DNA of 59,297 bases from Planotetraspora phitsanulokensis (GTDB lineage Bacteria > Actinomycetota > Actinomycetes > Streptosporangiales > Streptosporangiaceae), in NCBI RefSeq assembly GCF_016863295.1, contig NZ_BOOP01000024.1:1-59297 (forward strand), written 5' to 3'. Shown in pieces: positions 27,693 to 34,071 of this stretch (position 1 is the stretch's first letter; each line of letters opens with the position of its first letter). The notes beneath the pieces are model-generated. The model was given only the letters and a program-made list of their open reading frames with translations, was not told the origin of the DNA and searched no databases. The position numbers and the translations under genes are program-made.

Positions 27693-27721
27693 TTGAAAAT
27701 CGCACGATCGCGCTCTAACAA
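27693..27721 (+). promoter_or_regulatory. Putative promoter of the hydroxyproline operon
   Basis: TTGAAA (27693-27698), a 17-bp spacer and TAACAA (27716-27721) form a sigma70-like promoter whose transcript would start near 27728, about 37 nt before the first ATG at 27765. The palindrome described next lies on its -10 box. Confidence 0.5.
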
Positions 27722-27731
27722 TGTGACATTG
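27719..27731. promoter_or_regulatory. Palindrome CAATGT-G-ACATTG, candidate operator for the operon's GntR regulator
   Basis: A perfect 6-1-6 palindrome overlaps the -10 box and start point of the hydroxyproline operon promoter. Its core TGTGACA fits the GT-N(1-3)-AC pattern known for FadR-subfamily GntR regulators, the class encoded by the third gene of the operon. Binding here would block RNA polymerase directly. Confidence 0.5.
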
Positions 27732-27764
27732 CACTTGGCGCATAGGCACTGAGGAGAGCTCGGG

Positions 27765-28670
27765 ATGACCACCTCCGCCCGGCCCTGGCGTGGCGTTCAC
27801 GTCGCGACGGCCCTGCCCTTCAACGACGACCTGTCCGTCGACTACTCCGGATTCGCCGAGCACGTGCGGTTCCTCGCCGCGGGAGGCTGCGACGGCGTTG
27901 TGCCCAACGGATCGCTGGGCGAGTACCAGACGCTGACCCCGGAGGAGCGGGCCCGCGTCGTCGAGACGGCCGTCGAGGCCGCTCCCGAGGGGTTCGGCGT
28001 GATGCCGGGCGTCGCCGCGTACGGCGCGCTGGAGGCCCGCCGCTGGGCGGAGCAGGCCGCGGCCGCCGGAGCCACGTCCGTCCTGCTCCTCCCGCCGAAC
28101 GCCTACCGCGCAGGCAGGGAGGCCGTCGTCGGGCACTACCGTGAGGCGGCCAAGGCCGGCCTGCCGATCGTCGCGTACAACAACCCCATCGACACCAAGG
28201 TCGACCTGACTCCCGGACTGCTCGCCGAACTGTTCCACGAGGGCCTCATCGTCGCCGTCAAGGAGTTCAGCGGCGACGTCCGCAGGGCGTACGAGATCGC
28301 CGAGCAGGCGCCAGGCCTCGACCTGCTGGTCGGAGCCGACGACGTGCTGCTCGAACTGGGCGTCGCCGGGGCCGTCGGCTGGATCGCCGGCTACCCGAAC
28401 GCGTTCCCCGAGTCGACGTCCGCGCTCTACCGGCTGGTCACCTCCGGCGACGCCGCCGACATCGCCGAGGCGCTGCCGATGTACCGCGACCTGCACCCGC
28501 TGCTGCGCTGGGACTCCAAGACCGAGTTCGTCCAGTCGATCAAGTTGTCCATGGACGTCGCCGGCCGCAAGGGCGGCCCCTGCCGCCCGCCGCGCCTGCC
28601 GCTCCCGCCCGAACAGGCCGACCGGATCGCCGCCGACACCGAGGCCGTCATCGCGAAGGGGTACAAGTGA
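27765..28670 (+). CDS. DapA-family lyase, probable 1-pyrroline-4-hydroxy-2-carboxylate deaminase
   Basis: 301 residues with a TIM-barrel of the dihydrodipicolinate synthase superfamily. The Schiff-base Lys is in VAVKEFSGD and the catalytic Tyr in IVAYNNP; the early GxxGE-type loop reads NGSLGEYQTLT. A GAGGAGAG ribosome site precedes the ATG. The sequence alone fits several DapA-like enzymes. The following 4-hydroxyproline epimerase and three-part dehydrogenase identify the pathway in which this family deaminates the cyclic imine to alpha-ketoglutarate semialdehyde. The next gene starts inside its stop (GTGA). Confidence 0.82.
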   Translation: MTTSARPWRGVHVATALPFNDDLSVDYSGFAEHVRFLAAGGCDGVVPNGSLGEYQTLTPEERARVVETAVEAAPEGFGVMPGVAAYGALEARRWAEQAAAAGATSVLLLPPNAYRAGREAVVGHYREAAKAGLPIVAYNNPIDTKVDLTPGLLAELFHEGLIVAVKEFSGDVRRAYEIAEQAPGLDLLVGADDVLLELGVAGAVGWIAGYPNAFPESTSALYRLVTSGDAADIAEALPMYRDLHPLLRWDSKTEFVQSIKLSMDVAGRKGGPCRPPRLPLPPEQADRIAADTEAVIAKGYK

Positions 28671-29668
28671 GATCCCGCCGCACCTTCCACGCCGTCGACT
28701 CGCACACCGAGGGCATGCCCACCCGCGTCATCGTCGGCGGCGTGGGGACGATCCCCGGCGAGACCATGGCCGAGCGCAGGCTGTGGTTCATGGACAACAG
28801 CGACGACGTCCGCACGCTGCTGATGTACGAGCCGCGCGGCCATGCCGCGATGAGCGGCGCGATCCTGCAGCCGCCCACCCGTCCCGACGCCGACTACGGC
28901 GTGCTGTTCATCGAGGTCTCCGGCCTGCTGCCGATGTGCGGCCACGGCACGATCGGGGTCGCGACGGTCCTCGTCGAGACCGGCATGGTGCCCGTCGTCG
29001 AGCCGGTGACCACGATCAGGCTCGACACCCCCGCCGGGCTCGTCGTCGCGTCCGTCGCGGTCGAGGACGGCGCGGCGACGTCGGTCACCATCCAGAACGT
29101 GCCGTCGTTCTCGTACGCGCTGGACCGGAAGGTCGAGGTCCCCGGCTTCGGCGAGATCGCCTACGACATGGCGTTCGGCGGGAACTTCTACGCGATCGTC
29201 GAGCTAGCCGACCTCCGCCTGCCCTTCGACCGGTCCCGCGCCGGCGACCTGCTGGCCGCCGGCCTGCGGATCATGGACGCGGTGAACGAGCACGACCGGC
29301 CCGTCCACCCGGAGCGCGCGGACATCAACGGATGCCATCACGTCTATCTGAAGGCGCCCGGCTCGACCGCGAAGCTGTCGCGGCACGCCATGGCCATCCA
29401 CCCCGGCTGGTTCGACCGTTCCCCCTGCGGGACGGGCACGAGCGCCCGGATGGCCCAGCTCCACGCACGCGGACAGCTGGGCATCGGTGCGGACTTCGAG
29501 AACGAGTCGTTCATCGGCACGCGCTTCACGGGACGCCTGCTCGGCGAGACCACGGTCGGCTCGCTTCCCGCGGTGCTGCCGTCGATCACCGGCCGGGCGT
29601 GGGTCACCGGGACCTCGCAGTTCCACCTCGATCCCACCGACCCGTTCCCCGCCGGCTTCCTCCTGTGA
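28667..29668 (+). CDS. 4-hydroxyproline 2-epimerase (proline racemase family)
   Basis: 333 residues. Both catalytic cysteines are present: C91 in LPMCGHGTIG and C254 in SPCGTGTSARMAQLHARG. This two-Cys arrangement marks racemases and epimerases and excludes the trans-3-hydroxyproline dehydratase subgroup, which replaces the first Cys with Ser or Thr. The conserved start DSHTEGMPTRVIVGG is intact. It should convert trans-4-hydroxy-L-proline to cis-4-hydroxy-D-proline for the downstream dehydrogenase. The GTG start overlaps the deaminase stop, and its own stop overlaps the GntR start, each by 4 bp. Confidence 0.9.
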   Translation: MRSRRTFHAVDSHTEGMPTRVIVGGVGTIPGETMAERRLWFMDNSDDVRTLLMYEPRGHAAMSGAILQPPTRPDADYGVLFIEVSGLLPMCGHGTIGVATVLVETGMVPVVEPVTTIRLDTPAGLVVASVAVEDGAATSVTIQNVPSFSYALDRKVEVPGFGEIAYDMAFGGNFYAIVELADLRLPFDRSRAGDLLAAGLRIMDAVNEHDRPVHPERADINGCHHVYLKAPGSTAKLSRHAMAIHPGWFDRSPCGTGTSARMAQLHARGQLGIGADFENESFIGTRFTGRLLGETTVGSLPAVLPSITGRAWVTGTSQFHLDPTDPFPAGFLL

Positions 29669-30348
29669 ATCCGGCCCCGGTCCCCGGCCTGGCGGGTATC
29701 GGCCGACGGGAGAACCTCCGCGACCGGGTCAGGGACGCCCTGCGCGCCGCGATCATCTCCGGCAGGCTGGAGCCCGGCGTCGTCTACTCGGCCCCCGCGC
29801 TGGGCGCCCAGTTCGGGGTCTCTCCCACCCCCGTACGGGAGGCCATGCTCGACCTGGTCAAGGAGGGCCTGGTCGTCGCGCACCCGAACAAGGGCTTCCG
29901 GATCACCGAGGTGTCCGACGAGGACCTCGACAACCTGGCCGCCGTACGGCTGCTCATCGAGCCGCCGACCGTGCGGGACGCCGTGAACGTGATCGCGGAA
30001 CAGGACCTTCCCGGGCTGCGGACACTGGCGCAGGCCATCGTCGACGCCGCCGAACGCGGCGACCTCGTCGGCTACGTCGAGGCCGACCACGTCTTCCACC
30101 TGACCCTGCTCGGCTACAGCGGCAACCGGTTCCTGCTGGAGGTCGTCTCGGGCCTGCGCGCCCGGACCCGGCTGTTCGGCCTGGCGTCGCTGTCGCGCGG
30201 CGGCAGGCTGGGGGCCTCGGCAGCCGAGCACCACGAACTGCTCGACCTCATCGAGGCCCGCGACGCCGCCGGGGCCGAGGCCCTGATGCGCCGCCACATC
30301 GGCCACGTGCGGGGTCTGTGGGCGGGCGCCGCCGAGGACGCGCCATGA
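29665..30348 (+). CDS. GntR-family transcriptional regulator, FadR/FCD subfamily
   Basis: 227 residues from a GTG at 29665. The N-terminal winged helix (about 12-80) has the GntR pattern LRAAIISGRLEPGVVYS and FGVSPTPVREAMLDLVKEGLV. The C-terminal FCD domain (about 90-220) is all-helical with metal-type His/Asp residues (ADHVFHLTLL, AAEHHELLDLIEA, RRHIGHVRGLW). Its place inside the operon suggests local control by a hydroxyproline-derived ligand, and a FadR-type palindrome sits on the operon promoter at 27719-27731. It overlaps both neighbouring genes by 4 bp. Confidence 0.9.
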   Translation: MNPAPVPGLAGIGRRENLRDRVRDALRAAIISGRLEPGVVYSAPALGAQFGVSPTPVREAMLDLVKEGLVVAHPNKGFRITEVSDEDLDNLAAVRLLIEPPTVRDAVNVIAEQDLPGLRTLAQAIVDAAERGDLVGYVEADHVFHLTLLGYSGNRFLLEVVSGLRARTRLFGLASLSRGGRLGASAAEHHELLDLIEARDAAGAEALMRRHIGHVRGLWAGAAEDAP

Positions 30349-31502
30349 CCGCTGACCTCGTCGTCGTCGGGGCGGGCGTGGTCGGCGCGGCCGGCGCGTA
30401 CTTCGCCTCGCTGGCCGGGCTGCGCGTGGTCGTCGTCGAGCGCGGCGCGCTCGCCGGAGGCACGTCCAGCGCGGGGGAGGGCAACCTGCTGGTCTCCGAC
30501 AAGGAGGCCGGTCCCGAACTCGACCTCGCGCTGTACTCGCAGCGGATCTGGCGCGAGGACCTCGGGGAGCATGCCGGCCTGTGGGAGTTCGAGTCCAAAG
30601 GCGGCCTGGTCGTCGCCGCGTCGGAGCACGGCCTCGCCTCGCTGCGCGAGCTCACCGTCCACCAGCGCCGATACGGGGTGGAGGTCCGCGACGTCGCGCG
30701 GGCCGAGTTGCGCGACTACGAGCCGCACCTGTCCGACGGGCTCGCGGGGGCCGCCTTCTATCCCCAGGACGCCCAGGTCCAGCCGATGCTGGTGGTCGCG
30801 CACCTGCTCCGCCTGGCCCGCGAGGCTGGTGCGCTGGTGCGCACCCGTACCGAGGTGGTCGGGTTCCTGCGCGACGGCGACCGGGTGACGGGCGTGCGGA
30901 CCACCGGTGGCGACATCCCGGCGGGCGCGGTGCTCAACGCGACGGGCACGTGGGCCGGCGGCGTCGCCGATCTCGCCGGCGTGCACGTCCCCGTGCTGCC
31001 CCGCCGTGGCTTCATCCTGGTCACCGAGCCCATGCCGTCCCGGACGATCCGCCACAAGGTGTACGCCGCCGAGTACGTCGGGGACGTGGCCAGCTCCGAC
31101 GCCGCCCTGCAGACCTCGCCCGTCGTCGAGGGGACCGGCAGCGGCACGATTCTCATCGGCTCGTCGCGCGAGCGCGTCGGCTTCGACCGGACGGTGTCCG
31201 GCAAGGCGATCGGCACGCTCGCGGCGAAGGCGATCGCGCTGTTCCCGATGTTGCGGGAGGTCCGCGCGATGCGTACCTATCTCGGCTTCCGCCCCTACTG
31301 CCCCGACCACCTGCCCGTCATCGGCCCGGACCCGCGCGCCCCCGGCCTGTGGCACGCCTGCGGACACGAGGGCGCCGGCATCGGCCTGTCCGCGGGGACG
31401 GGCAAGCTGATCGCCCAGGCCCTCGCGGGGGACGGGCCCGATCTGGATCTCACCCCGTTCGCCCCCGACCGGTTCCCGGAACCAGAGGAGGCGCTCCGGT
31501 GA
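30345..31502 (+). CDS. FAD-dependent D-amino acid dehydrogenase, probable D-hydroxyproline dehydrogenase catalytic subunit
   Basis: 385 residues. The N-terminal Rossmann motif is VVVGAGVVGAAGAYFASLAG followed by the acidic residue in VVERGALAGGTS. The DAO fold continues to the C-terminal FAD motif region (LGFRPYCPDHLPVIGPDP ... HEGAGIGLSAGTGKLIA). The family includes DadA, SoxB-like and HcnC-like subunits. Here it is followed by a small [2Fe-2S] protein and a second flavoprotein, the arrangement of heterotrimeric hydroxyproline or proline dehydrogenases. The ATGA overlap with the GntR gene indicates coupling. Confidence 0.86.
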   Translation: MTADLVVVGAGVVGAAGAYFASLAGLRVVVVERGALAGGTSSAGEGNLLVSDKEAGPELDLALYSQRIWREDLGEHAGLWEFESKGGLVVAASEHGLASLRELTVHQRRYGVEVRDVARAELRDYEPHLSDGLAGAAFYPQDAQVQPMLVVAHLLRLAREAGALVRTRTEVVGFLRDGDRVTGVRTTGGDIPAGAVLNATGTWAGGVADLAGVHVPVLPRRGFILVTEPMPSRTIRHKVYAAEYVGDVASSDAALQTSPVVEGTGSGTILIGSSRERVGFDRTVSGKAIGTLAAKAIALFPMLREVRAMRTYLGFRPYCPDHLPVIGPDPRAPGLWHACGHEGAGIGLSAGTGKLIAQALAGDGPDLDLTPFAPDRFPEPEEALR

Positions 31503-31783
31503 CGTACCAGATGACCTTTCGCGGCGCCGCCGTCCCCGCCGAGCCCGGTCAGAGCATCGGCGCGGCCCTCGTGGCGGCGGGAATCCTCGACTGGCGGACC
31601 ACCCGGAAGGGCGGCAGGCCCCGCGGCATGTTCTGCGGCATCGGCGTCTGCTTCGACTGCCTGATCACGGTGGACGGCGTCCCCGGCCTGCGTGCCTGCC
31701 TCGTCCCGGCCGTGGACGGAATGACGCTCGGCGACGTGGGGGACACCGGTGGCATGGAGGACGGCGATGCCGGACACGTATGA
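31499..31783 (+). CDS. Small (2Fe-2S)-binding subunit of the hydroxyproline dehydrogenase (HcnA-like)
   Basis: 94 residues from a GTG overlapping the previous stop. Four cysteines in the pattern CGIGVCFDC ... RAC match a plant-type [2Fe-2S] ferredoxin fold. The upstream sequence MTFRGAAVPAEPGQSIGAAL is the usual beta-grasp N-terminus of HcnA-like subunits. It should pass electrons between the two flavoproteins encoded on either side. Its last 17 bp overlap the next gene in another frame. Confidence 0.87.
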   Translation: MTYQMTFRGAAVPAEPGQSIGAALVAAGILDWRTTRKGGRPRGMFCGIGVCFDCLITVDGVPGLRACLVPAVDGMTLGDVGDTGGMEDGDAGHV

Positions 31784-33254
31784 CGTCGCCGTGGTCGGCG
31801 CGGGCCCGGCGGGCCTCGCGGCCGCCGTGGAGAGTGCCGCGGCCGGGCTCGGCGTCGTACTCATCGACGCGGCCGGACAGCCCGGCGGCCAGTACTGGCG
31901 GCACTACGACGAGAACCACGCCCGCCCCGATGACCGTCGTGGCCACCATGGCTGGTCGACCTTCACCCGCCTGCGCGAACGCCTGGACGCCCTTACCGCC
32001 ACCGGCCGGATCCGGTATCTCCCCGGCCACCAGGTGTGGCTCGTCACCCGCGACGAGAACGGGGCGTTCACGCTTCAGCTGACACCCACCACGTCAACGC
32101 GGGTGGACGGGGCCGAGGAGGCCGGCCTGAGCCGGGCGGAGACGGCGCGGGCGCTGATCCTCTGCCCGGGCGGATACGACCGGCAACTGCCCATTCCCGG
32201 GTGGGACCTGCCCGGGGTCATGGCCGCCGGGGGAGCGCAGGCGCTGCTCAAGGGCCACCGCACGCTCGCGGGCAGGCGCGCCGTCGTCGCCGGCACCGGG
32301 CCGTTCCTGCTTCCGGTGGCCACCGGCCTCGCGCGGGCCGGCGCGAGCCTGGCGGCCGTCGTCGAGGCCAACGGCACGCTCGGCTGGCTGCGTGACCCCG
32401 TGGGGGCGATGTCCGTCCCGGGCAAGGGAGTCGAGGCGCTGCAGTACGCGGCGCTGATGGCCCGCCACCGCATTCCGTACCGCCGTGGGACCGTGATCCG
32501 CGAGATCCTCGGCGAGGGCAGGGTCGAGGCGGTCAGGATCGCCAGGGTCGACCGGGTCGACGGCCGTCTCGCCGGGCCGGAGGAGGAGATCGCCGCCGAC
32601 CTCGTGGCGCTCGGCTGGGGCTTCACCCCCTCGCTGGAACTGCCGCTCATGCTCGGTGCGGAGACCAGGAGGGACGTCGACGGCTCCCTCGTCGTGGTCG
32701 TCGACGACCTCCAGCGCAGCAGCGTCGACGGGGTGTACGTCGCGGGAGAGGCGACCGGCGTGGGCGGCGCCGCCCTGGCCGTCGCCGAGGGCCGCCTGAG
32801 CGCCGTCGCCCTCGGCGTCGCGCTGCGCCGTACGCCCGAGTCGTCGCGCCGGGCGGTCGTGGCGGTGATCGGTCGGTTGAGCAGGGAGATCCGGCGGGGG
32901 CGGAGGTTCGCCGCCGCCATGCACCGCGCGTACCCGGTGCCGGTCGCGTGGACGAGGTGGCTGTCCGACTCGACGCTGGTGTGCCGCTGCGAGGAGGTCT
33001 CCTACGGCGATCTCGTCCGCGCCCACCGAGACCTCGGGGCTGAGGATCCGCGCACGCTGAAGATGCTGGCCAGGCCGGGGATGGGCTGGTGCCAGGGCCG
33101 GGTGTGCGGCTTCGCGACCGCGGAGATATCGGCCTGCCTGAGCCGTCGCGAGACCACCGCGGAGGACCTGCGCCCGCTGTCCACCCGCAGCCTCGCGGTC
33201 CCGGTGACCCTGGGCGAGCTCGCCGCCCTCGCGGACGACTTGCCGGGGAACTGA
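31767..33254 (+). CDS. FAD/NAD(P)-binding subunit with BFD-like [2Fe-2S] domain (HcnB/SoxA-like)
   Basis: 495 residues from the ATG at 31767 (GGAGG 6 nt upstream). The N-terminal dinucleotide motif is VAVVGAGPAGLAAAVESAAAG and a second nucleotide-binding segment reads RRAVVAGTGPFLLPVATGLA. The C-terminal 100 residues form a BFD-like iron-sulfur domain with cysteines in STLVCRCEEVSYGD and GWCQGRVCG. This is the standard architecture of the B/alpha subunit in HcnABC and hydroxyproline dehydrogenases. It closes the operon. The last pathway enzyme, alpha-ketoglutarate semialdehyde dehydrogenase, is not in the window. Confidence 0.87.
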   Translation: MPDTYDVAVVGAGPAGLAAAVESAAAGLGVVLIDAAGQPGGQYWRHYDENHARPDDRRGHHGWSTFTRLRERLDALTATGRIRYLPGHQVWLVTRDENGAFTLQLTPTTSTRVDGAEEAGLSRAETARALILCPGGYDRQLPIPGWDLPGVMAAGGAQALLKGHRTLAGRRAVVAGTGPFLLPVATGLARAGASLAAVVEANGTLGWLRDPVGAMSVPGKGVEALQYAALMARHRIPYRRGTVIREILGEGRVEAVRIARVDRVDGRLAGPEEEIAADLVALGWGFTPSLELPLMLGAETRRDVDGSLVVVVDDLQRSSVDGVYVAGEATGVGGAALAVAEGRLSAVALGVALRRTPESSRRAVVAVIGRLSREIRRGRRFAAAMHRAYPVPVAWTRWLSDSTLVCRCEEVSYGDLVRAHRDLGAEDPRTLKMLARPGMGWCQGRVCGFATAEISACLSRRETTAEDLRPLSTRSLAVPVTLGELAALADDLPGN

Positions 33255-33295
33255 GACCGGGCGAGCCGGTTCACGGGGAGTCCCGCCGGGCCTGC
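33246..33295. repeat. Copy A of an imperfect ~45-bp direct repeat
   Basis: This segment, starting at the stop codon of the hydroxyproline operon, matches 33873-33922 with about 85% identity and one indel (both run GGGGA(A)CTGAGA-C/T-CGGG and on to GGGCCTG). The two copies bracket the gene at 33366-33881. Confidence 0.7.
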
Positions 33296-33365
33296 GACTG
33301 CTCGGGGCTGAACCCGAACCCGTGATGGGCGGGGGCGTGAACCAATGCCGCATCATGGACGTCTC

Positions 33366-33881
33366 GTGATCATGACGCTCAAGCGCTCTGCCCTGCTCGT
33401 CGCGGCTGTCGCCGTTCTGGCCTCGGCGGCGCTTGTGGTGTGGTTCACGACCGAGGACGATCGGCGGCTCGACGATCACCTGCGGCAGGCTCTTGAAGGT
33501 TATGAGCAGGCATTCGCGGCAGACGGCGCCCAGGCTGCCCCGACACCTCTCAGAAGGGACGGCCGCGGACGTGTTATCGGGGCTCCGGCCGTAGAGCGGG
33601 TCACCCTCCTTGAGGACGGAATCACACTCAGCGCCGAGTTCGTGGGGAGAAAGTCCACCGGCGGGTGTGGCGCCGACTACACCGCCCGAGCCGTCGAATC
33701 CGAACATGCGGCGCTGATCCTGGTGGAGGAGCACCTCCAGGCGGGGGAAGCCTGCACGGACGTGGGATACCGCAGGCGTGTGACCGTACGACTCAACCGG
33801 CCGCTGGGCGGGCGCGCGGTGCTGGAAGCCATGACGGGGACGCCGGTTCCCGTCGGCCGGGACGGCCGATCAGGGGACTGA
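33366..33881 (+). CDS. Small exported or membrane-anchored protein of unknown function
   Basis: 171 residues from a GTG at 33366; the ATG at 33372 is an alternative. An N-terminal hydrophobic helix (about 6-27, ALLVAAVAVLASAALVVWF) is followed by an acidic helical region and a beta-rich domain with two Cys (GGCGADY and EACTDVGY) that could form a disulfide. I recognise no family. It is flanked by an imperfect direct repeat whose copies each begin at a stop codon, one being this gene's own stop, so the gene with one repeat copy may have arisen by duplication or insertion. Confidence 0.65.
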   Translation: MIMTLKRSALLVAAVAVLASAALVVWFTTEDDRRLDDHLRQALEGYEQAFAADGAQAAPTPLRRDGRGRVIGAPAVERVTLLEDGITLSAEFVGRKSTGGCGADYTARAVESEHAALILVEEHLQAGEACTDVGYRRRVTVRLNRPLGGRAVLEAMTGTPVPVGRDGRSGD

Positions 33882-33922
33882 GATCGGGTGAGCCGATTCA
33901 CGTGGAGCCCCGGCTGGGCCTG
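33873..33922. repeat. Copy B of the imperfect ~45-bp direct repeat
   Basis: Matches copy A at 33246-33295; the alignment begins just before the stop codon of the small exported protein gene and ends at GGGCCTG, 150 bp before the kinase start. Confidence 0.7.
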
Positions 33923-33944
33923 AATCGTTTGCCTGGATTTGCTG

Positions 33945-33972
33945 GCATATATGCGCTGACCTTGGCATATGC
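33945..33972. promoter_or_regulatory. Two AT-rich palindromes GGCATATATGC and GGCATATGC upstream of the kinase gene
   Basis: GCATATATGC (33945-33954) and GCATATGC (33965-33972) are perfect palindromes in the otherwise GC-rich leader, with centres 19 bp apart and identical left flanks (TGGCATAT). They may be operator sites or contain the -10 region. A further 5-4-5 palindrome, ATCAC-TGTG-GTGAT, is at 34003-34016. Confidence 0.4.
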
Positions 33973-34071
33973 TAATTCCTCATATCTTTGCGTAATCGAA
34001 TCATCACTGTGGTGATCTACCAAGGCCTTCGTCTGGGGAGTCAGGAGCGTCATCACTCCGAGGGGACAACG

